Shown piece by piece: positions 58,110 through 64,000 of a stretch of DNA of 64,000 bases. How positions within the stretch are numbered: the stretch's first letter is position 1; each line of letters begins with the position of its first letter. The translations under genes were made by a program, and so were the position numbers. Under the pieces are notes generated by a model. The model saw only the letters and a program-made list of their open reading frames with translations, had not been told where the DNA came from and did no database searches. The stretch comes from Siphonodentalium dalli (Eukaryota; Mollusca; Scaphopoda; Gadilida; Siphonodentaliidae): assembly GCA_032622095.1 (NCBI GenBank), contig CP136069.1:70333319-70397318 (forward strand), read 5' to 3'.

Positions 58110-58690
58110 AACTCAAAGAAAACATAATTTACTAACGACCTTTCGCGATCCAGTCATCTGCAGCTTTTTACTGTTGTCTCTGGTTGTTGTATAGAGTGCT
58201 TTCTGAAAGAATTGTTCTGGATCCACGATATAACAGGCATAACAGCAATAGCAAAATTACGACGGGACGTCAGATTAACAACAACAACTGCAGTCGAATG
58301 GGTGTATCTGTAGGCCCAGTTCTATAAGATAGTGAAGCGGATGGTGTCAGCTATCCCCAACGTACATGACTTCCTATTAATGTGGTGAAATGGCCACAAA
58401 AAAAGAAGAAGCAAATCTTCACATTTCGGCCGTCATATTGGATTTTGGTGTCGGATATTTGGCTAATTTTTAAGAGTTGTATATTAGCATAACAAATCGA
58501 AAGAAAAAGAAAGAGCGCATGTGATACTACAAGTATCTTTACTATAATGGTGATCAAAGAGACATGTGAGATATAAAACAAAATGGCTGCCATGATGGAC
58601 GCCATCTTGTCTGGAGTCTCTGCGGCCACTTTTTTTCTTGCCAACATCCGACAAGAATTATAGGAGACATTAAGGAAGAAATATAAATAT
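58110..58690. other. Intergenic, nothing recognised
   Basis: No gene is seen. Confidence 0.45.
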
Positions 58691-59070
58691 CGTGTCTTTA
58701 AACCACACGACTGCACGATTAAATTCCTCGTAGCTTGGAGAAGAATGTGTATAAATTTGGTGTCGGCGCTAAAATATATCCGGCGACTAAAACATTCTTA
58801 TCAATGTTAATGTCCCTCCCCATCCCTCCCATCCCATTCCAAACGGCACTAATTGTGGCGTCTTTGAACCACACGTTTAGATTCCGCATATCATTGAGAA
58901 AAATATGTATCAATTTGGGGGGAATCAGCCCTAAAATTATTTTTTATCAATTTTGGTGAATCTCCACTCCCCATCCCCGACGAGAGCGACGCGAGTTTTG
59001 ACATCTTTAAACCACATAATTAGACTCCTCATAGTGGAAAGGGTAATGGGTGTCTCTGTCAGACCCCATG
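58690..59070 (+). repeat. Fragment of the H3 tandem-repeat core
   Basis: Two or three degenerate units share taaaccacac, ttagattcc, tatcaatttggggggaatc-type text with 18090-19620. Confidence 0.55.
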
Positions 59071-59298
59071 CTCTTATCCTTGTGTTATACACCACACGGA
59101 TAATGTTAGAGCGTCCACAAGCAGGACCGGTGGCACATTCGTGACACATTTGCACATATAGTTAAAACTGCGTGAAGTATATTTCATCTCACACAAGAAC
59201 CCTCGTGCGTAAAGATCGATTTTTTGGCTGTATACTGGCAGGATATTGTCCATAACCGTAATCGTAATCGTGATTTTGCGAAAGGTCTCCAAAATAAA

Positions 59299-59503
59299 CG
59301 ACACCAGATAATTATTACGAATAGGGTATTACGTCACTAGAATTTGTGTTCTTTCTATTCGTTGTCGTTTTTCCCTATCCTTTGTTACGATTACGGTTTT
59401 GGATTGTCAACAATTCTCACAAATAGAACCATAAGGTCTCAGCTCCTCAGTGTGCACGGGAGATGACTCTGAGACTACTTACTTAAATTGTGATCGCCAT
59501 TTG
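59299..59503 (+). repeat. Dispersed repeat, second copy of 14819-15022
   Basis: It starts cgacaccagataattattac and ends gtgatcgccatttgg. Similarity is high along the whole length with a few indels. Confidence 0.65.
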
Positions 59504-59715
59504 GATCTCACGACAATTGATCTTTCCACAGCTGTAAAGCAAATCATTATTAGCAGATATTTTCGACCAATCAGCGATTGACCTGCAATGCAAATTATAA
59601 TGCATCTTTCTTCACATTAATTTTGCATATATACTTTCAGTGTTGAATTGCTTATATTCAAAACTGTTTTGTTGCCAAGGGCAATTTATTCATGGTTATA
59701 AGAATGTTTTTCTAC

Positions 59716-59781
59716 ATATTCTTAAAGAGTAAGATATATGTATGTCTTACATATTCTTAAAGAGTAAGATATATGTATGTC
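59716..59781 (+). repeat. Short tandem duplication (about 34 bp, two units)
   Basis: catattcttaaagagtaaga followed by tatatgtatgtct occurs twice in a row. Confidence 0.85.
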
Positions 59782-60580
59782 TGTTCCCGACTCCTGGACC
59801 GATTTCAACCAAATTTGGTGTGGTGTCTCGGGGTACCATGGCGAATGTTACGGCGCCGTTATTGTTTTGTAATTTTAAATGTTAAAATTAAGCAGTTAGT
59901 TCTCTAAAGAAATTACATTAAAAAAAATTTGTAATTCAAAATGACTATTTCTTCAAGCTCCTCACATTAATTAATGTGTGGGGATAACTCCATTATAGGC
60001 TTCGATCGGATATCCAAATCATCGTCCCTTGTCTACCAAACTCACCTGAATTCGGTCAGTGGAAGAAACATACCTACCCTATATGCATGGGGTTGGGGTA
60101 AACATTGTCAACAGTTGGAAATTTCATGCTGACACAACATTAGTTGGAAAGAATACACCACACTTAAGTCGAAATTGTTCTCGTTGTTTGAATTTCTAGT
60201 CAGTAATTAGTGGTGAATGGTACCATACATATATATATAACTGACACGCTATGCATACAGTGATTTCACTATATAGTCCGTAACCGGTGCAGTTTAACCG
60301 ACTAAATATTCCAACGGACGCGCACTCATTGACCCAGTTTAATACGTTTGCTGCCGACTACGAGTTATCTCGTACTTTTTTACAGGTGATTGAGTGGGCA
60401 TCGGCAGTGAATATGTTAAATAACATGGTGATTTATTCCAATGAGTGCTGAAATGGTGTAGATTTATAGACTAGGTATAATACGTGCATAATACACCGAT
60501 GGTATGCCTGAAAACTTCACAGGCGGATGACTAAGCCCATGCACATTGTGGAAAGACTGCGGTGCCTATATATTGACAAT
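59782..60580. other. Intergenic; small R2 fragment
   Basis: Around 60105-60200 is a short R2-like piece (caacagttggaaatttcatg). Nothing else is recognised. Confidence 0.45.
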
Positions 60581-60584
60581 TTAA

Positions 60585-60966
60585 CCCTTTACCCAACAAA
60601 CCGGCCAAATAAAGCTTCAACAGCCTAAAATATCTTCGGTCTGTCTCAATAGAACCATACAAATATGGGTATCATTGGAACCGGCTCATTGACCACATTG
60701 TGATGGTTACAGTTATGCCCTGTGCCAATGCATTCTCTTATATATGCGAGTCGACCATAGGTCGCCTCGCATATATAAGAGAATGCATTGGCCTAACCAA
60801 AATCTTTTTTTAACACTTTTTACCATTTTTTCTTACATTCTTTAACAATTTTATAATTTTTAATGTGTTAAGCCAATGCATTCTCTTATATATGCGAGGC
60901 GACCTATGGTCGACTCGCATATATAAGAGAATGCATTGGCACAGGGCCGTTCTGTTGGGTAAAGGG
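60585..60966. mobile_element. piggyBac-like MITE with TTAA duplication
   Basis: TTAA at 60581-60584 and 60967-60970 flanks termini CCCTTTACCCAACA and TGTTGGGTAAAGGG. TTAA duplication with CCC..GGG ends is the signature of the piggyBac superfamily. There is no transposase. The interior carries two 69-bp inverted palindromes (60724-60792 and 60872-60940). Confidence 0.7.
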
Positions 60967-60970
60967 TTAA

Positions 60971-61862
60971 CGAATAGTAGTAAATACGATATATTGCCAA
61001 TATTAGATACTCTACCATTTTTATTTTTATTTCTTGTTATCAAATTATAACTCGAAAGAATAACAAAATCAACATATCTGGTCATAGTTGTGCTCGCGTG
61101 GTGGAATATTGACGACTATCGACAAGCAATGATGCACGTTGTGTCTATTGCCTGCATATCAAACAATTTAGCAAATTCCCCATTGATCGCAGTGCTAAAT
61201 ATAATGCAAGAAAAGACAATGAATAAGACGAGTTAGAATAATACAATCGATGTGGTCAACCCATATGTATATAGTGTATATTAGTACAAAAACGTAGGAC
61301 TGTAGACCGTTGTGCCTTTCACATAACCCAATTTGAAAATATCCAAGGGACTAACGTAGTACAGTGTCATTTGGCTTGTCTGCAAACAGAAGTACACTCG
61401 GCTACTAAAGTAGTACACACAGGATGGCTAATACATGTAGTAGACACATTCGTTTACGATTTTTACTAAGTTCCTTGCCCTAACCAAGCTTTATATACAC
61501 TAGATGGGGATATATAGTGTTGTAATGAGAAGTCATTTGTTCCTGGATATATCTAAGGTACTTTGAGTATGAGCACATTTTATCGGCTATACGGGCGAAA
61601 AATTAACGCACAATCTGATACATATATGGCGTTTATTTGTATACATATGTATTTGAACTAGTTGTTTCTGGTCCGAATAACAAATATCGATCATTGGTTA
61701 GTCGCTTGGTTAAGTTGACTTATTCACTTGTCGATATTTAACCCCTTTATTAACGGATTTTGTTACACATTTGGTCAGTATGTTTGGTCAAGCGTGATGC
61801 ATATCCGAAGAAAGTGGTAGCATTTCTCCGCAGAAAGGCAAATCCTCGAGTACAGGCTTAGG
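60971..61862. other. Intergenic, nothing recognised
   Basis: No gene or repeat is supported. Confidence 0.45.
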
Positions 61863-63172
61863 GTGCATTTAGGGCGCGTAAACATGGCCAGCAAGAAAAT
61901 ATCAGGTATGCCCTATGTGACTTACTTGACCAATGAAATAAATAATACCGGAAAATATCCGACGAAGCCAGCGCGCTGATATTTTGTCGCCAATTGGTGA
62001 TATGTGTTCACCTTGATAGGTGGCCATCGGTATCCGTTAACTAATCTCGCAGGGATATGATCGTAACAATTCAAGCACTCGAGTTATGATCCATCAATAG
62101 TATCGTCTGTTTCAACATACTACGTATTTCCATTTTACAATGGTTGTCAGAACCGCTGATGTATTATATATACATGCATATACGTGTGTACAGATACATA
62201 TGGCGACAGGGGGGTGGGGCTTGGGTGTGTCTCACCCCCCCCAACTTTGGTCAATATTTTCAACAGTTGGACATTTCAAACCTGCCAAAAAATTAGTTGG
62301 AAATTTCACACCAACAATAGGTTGAAAATGTTCGTGTAGTTTGATTTTTTTTTTAATTTCTTTAGGGAATTAATTGTTTTTGGACCAATATTTGCATATT
62401 TTCCTATTTTTGGTAAAAGTTTTGGTCTGAAGTGGTCATCAGTTGGAAACTTTCCAACCTCAGTGGGGTGACTGATTGGAAATTTCCAACACTTTGAAAG
62501 CTTGTGTCCTGGTCCCTCACCCGTGGCGAGTCAAAAGTAAAAAACTGCTAGTTAATTTAAGAAAACAATATTGTCATACATTTGGTCAACATTGTCATTG
62601 GAATTGTCATCAGATGTAAATTTTCCAACCTAAGTGGGGTGTCAGGTTTGAAATTTACAACTCTAGGAATGATTGAGGCTAGTCTAGATGGTAGGATTTT
62701 GCGATTTTCTTGTTCAGATTACAAAAGTTTCGCACACCTGGCCGAACCGTGGTCTAATATTAGGCCTAAGAGCACTGAGGTGCAAGGGGGGGGGTGCAAA
62801 TGGAATTATGGAAAACTTGTGTTTGGTCTGAAACCCTCTGCGTGTATGGGGATGTTTTATAAGTTGGTACCTCTCATGCCTTGATTTAGTTGTTTTACTT
62901 TAAGTTGGACTGTATGCATAGAGGGCGCGTTCCTTTCTCGTAAAAATAGGTGGCATTTAAAATTTGCCATAACACTTTATAACTCTATGAATATTCGATA
63001 TGGACTATAGGTTGTTTGTCCGCAGTAATTCACTTCAACAAACACGACTAACAACTAACCCGCTACTTTCTCACGGGCGTAATCTTTGCAGCATGAAAAT
63101 ATCAGAGTACAATTGTACCTGATATTTTCTTGCAGATATTTTCTTGCAGCTTCATGTGTACGCGCCCTTACA
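61863..63172. mobile_element. 1.3-kb TIR element containing an R2 copy
   Basis: The left end TTAGGGCGCGTAAACATG and the right end CATGTGTACGCGCCCTTA are inverted, and both are followed inward by gcaagaaaatatcaggta or its complement. The R2 repeat (62200-62780, with poly-C and poly-G runs) lies inside. No transposase is seen. Confidence 0.55.
62200..62780 (+). repeat. Dispersed repeat R2, plus copy nested in TIR element
   Basis: It follows the order of 15175-15760: gcgacaggggggtgggg, caactttggtcaa, then repeated ttggaaatttccaac blocks and a degraded GC palindrome near 62733-62753. Confidence 0.6.
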
Positions 63173-64000
63173 CTGATATATAACTGTATACAGATATGTA
63201 TGAAGTCACGTGTCGCGCATTACTGTGATCACAATATGATTACTAATAGTGAACGCGCGCTGATCAATTCAATATGTTTATTTCCCATTAAACCGTAAAA
63301 ACAGTGTTTGAGAATATAATACATAATATAACAGGCGGGGTATACATTGAAATAGATAATATATACATAATTGTTACGAGGTTACAAAACGAAAGTGGAT
63401 TCTCTCTCCTTTAAGTGTTAGTATATAACTTCGACTTACAAGTAATTAACAAAAGATTTGGAGATGACCAATTTTCATTTCATCACGACAGGCTTATTAT
63501 TGATCATTTCAATAACAAGCAGATTGATCCACTTTATTATTAGATATGGTCAACACATTTTGCTGGTATAATCATAATATTAATACAATTTCTGGTATAA
63601 TGGGAAAACTTCAGATAACTTATTTTTCCGACTCCATCGTTTTTTACTACATATATTCTGCTTTATAAAGAACAAGGAGAGAGAGAGACCACATTTTTAG
63701 AGTAAATTCATCAATATATAATCACACACGTAAAATTTCTATAATTCAGATCAGAACTCTGGTAATTGACAATTCACTACGAGTCGTTTCAGTTTAGGCC
63801 AGACATAAAAATGGATCTACCATCAGAATTCAGCAGACAACAGCGATATGGTATGTGCCGCATGTATTTAAAGTGTATCCTTATACCACTTGATAATGGT
63901 TCGAAGAAAGAATGAAAATCGCATAGGAATACACAATAAACAACAGTATACACAAATAGAGGCTAGAGAGCACACATATAGCTTTAGATGGAGATTCCAC
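63173..64000. other. Nothing recognised
   Basis: No exon, RNA gene or repeat is supported. Confidence 0.45.

Overview
The window looks like nuclear DNA of a marine invertebrate, most likely a mollusc. It is AT-rich with interrupted genes, canonical gt..ag introns, AATAAA signals, LINE fragments, tRNA-derived SINEs, tandem-repeat-bearing TC...CTAG (Helitron-like) elements and many small inverted-repeat elements. No prokaryotic gene organisation is present. The mollusc placement is inferred from the repeat landscape and is not proven by any single gene.

Host genes: two tandem, same-strand paralogues of a small EF-hand calcium-binding protein can be rebuilt from short exons. Gene B (41153-52567, plus) is complete. 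Its five exons (53+131+168+47+51 nt) encode a 149-residue protein with an N-terminal signal peptide and four EF-hand-type loops. A TATAAA lies 61 bases before the ATG, and an AATAAA follows the stop. Gene A (2452-14028, plus) is the 3' part of a paralogue: its 168-, 47- and 75-nt exons match the last three coding exons of gene B, the first two with identical length and phase. Its signal-peptide and first EF-hand exons must lie upstream of base 1. In both genes, splicing across a phase-1 intron rebuilds an EF-hand loop, which strongly supports the models.

Almost everything else is mobile DNA. Gene A intron (2620-12854): four head-to-tail TC...CTAG Helitron-like elements with 122-bp internal repeats (3090-5118), a relative (5119-5729), a degenerate satellite (about 6440-7215), and a nest of insertions (7947-12071) in which a minus-strand SINE contains a 5'-truncated LINE, which contains DNA-transposon-like sequence. 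Between the genes (14.1-41.1 kb): a minus-strand LINE 3' fragment, a 2.8-kb minus-strand TC...CTAG element with internal repeats, a nearly full-length but frameshifted LINE with endonuclease and reverse transcriptase (22327-25770), a 2.8-kb inverted-repeat structure (26.1-28.9 kb), dispersed repeats, and two copies of a 1.4-kb TIR element placed tail to tail (37999-40835) ending about 250 bases before gene B's TATA box. Gene B introns hold a 0.5-kb TIR element, a foldback element, a tandem repeat array and three more TC...CTAG elements (50912-52237).

Downstream of gene B is a giant imperfect palindrome (53001-58109, arms about 2.1 kb, spacer about 0.85 kb) with a smaller palindrome and a duplicated SINE-bearing unit in its spacer. 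The right end holds a TTAA-flanked piggyBac-like MITE with two exact inverted copies of a 69-bp palindrome, and a 1.3-kb TIR element. No virus, toxin, CRISPR or operon was seen. The best candidates for something new are the paired secreted EF-hand genes, with different calcium loops decayed in each, and the palindromic or nested repeat architecture around them.
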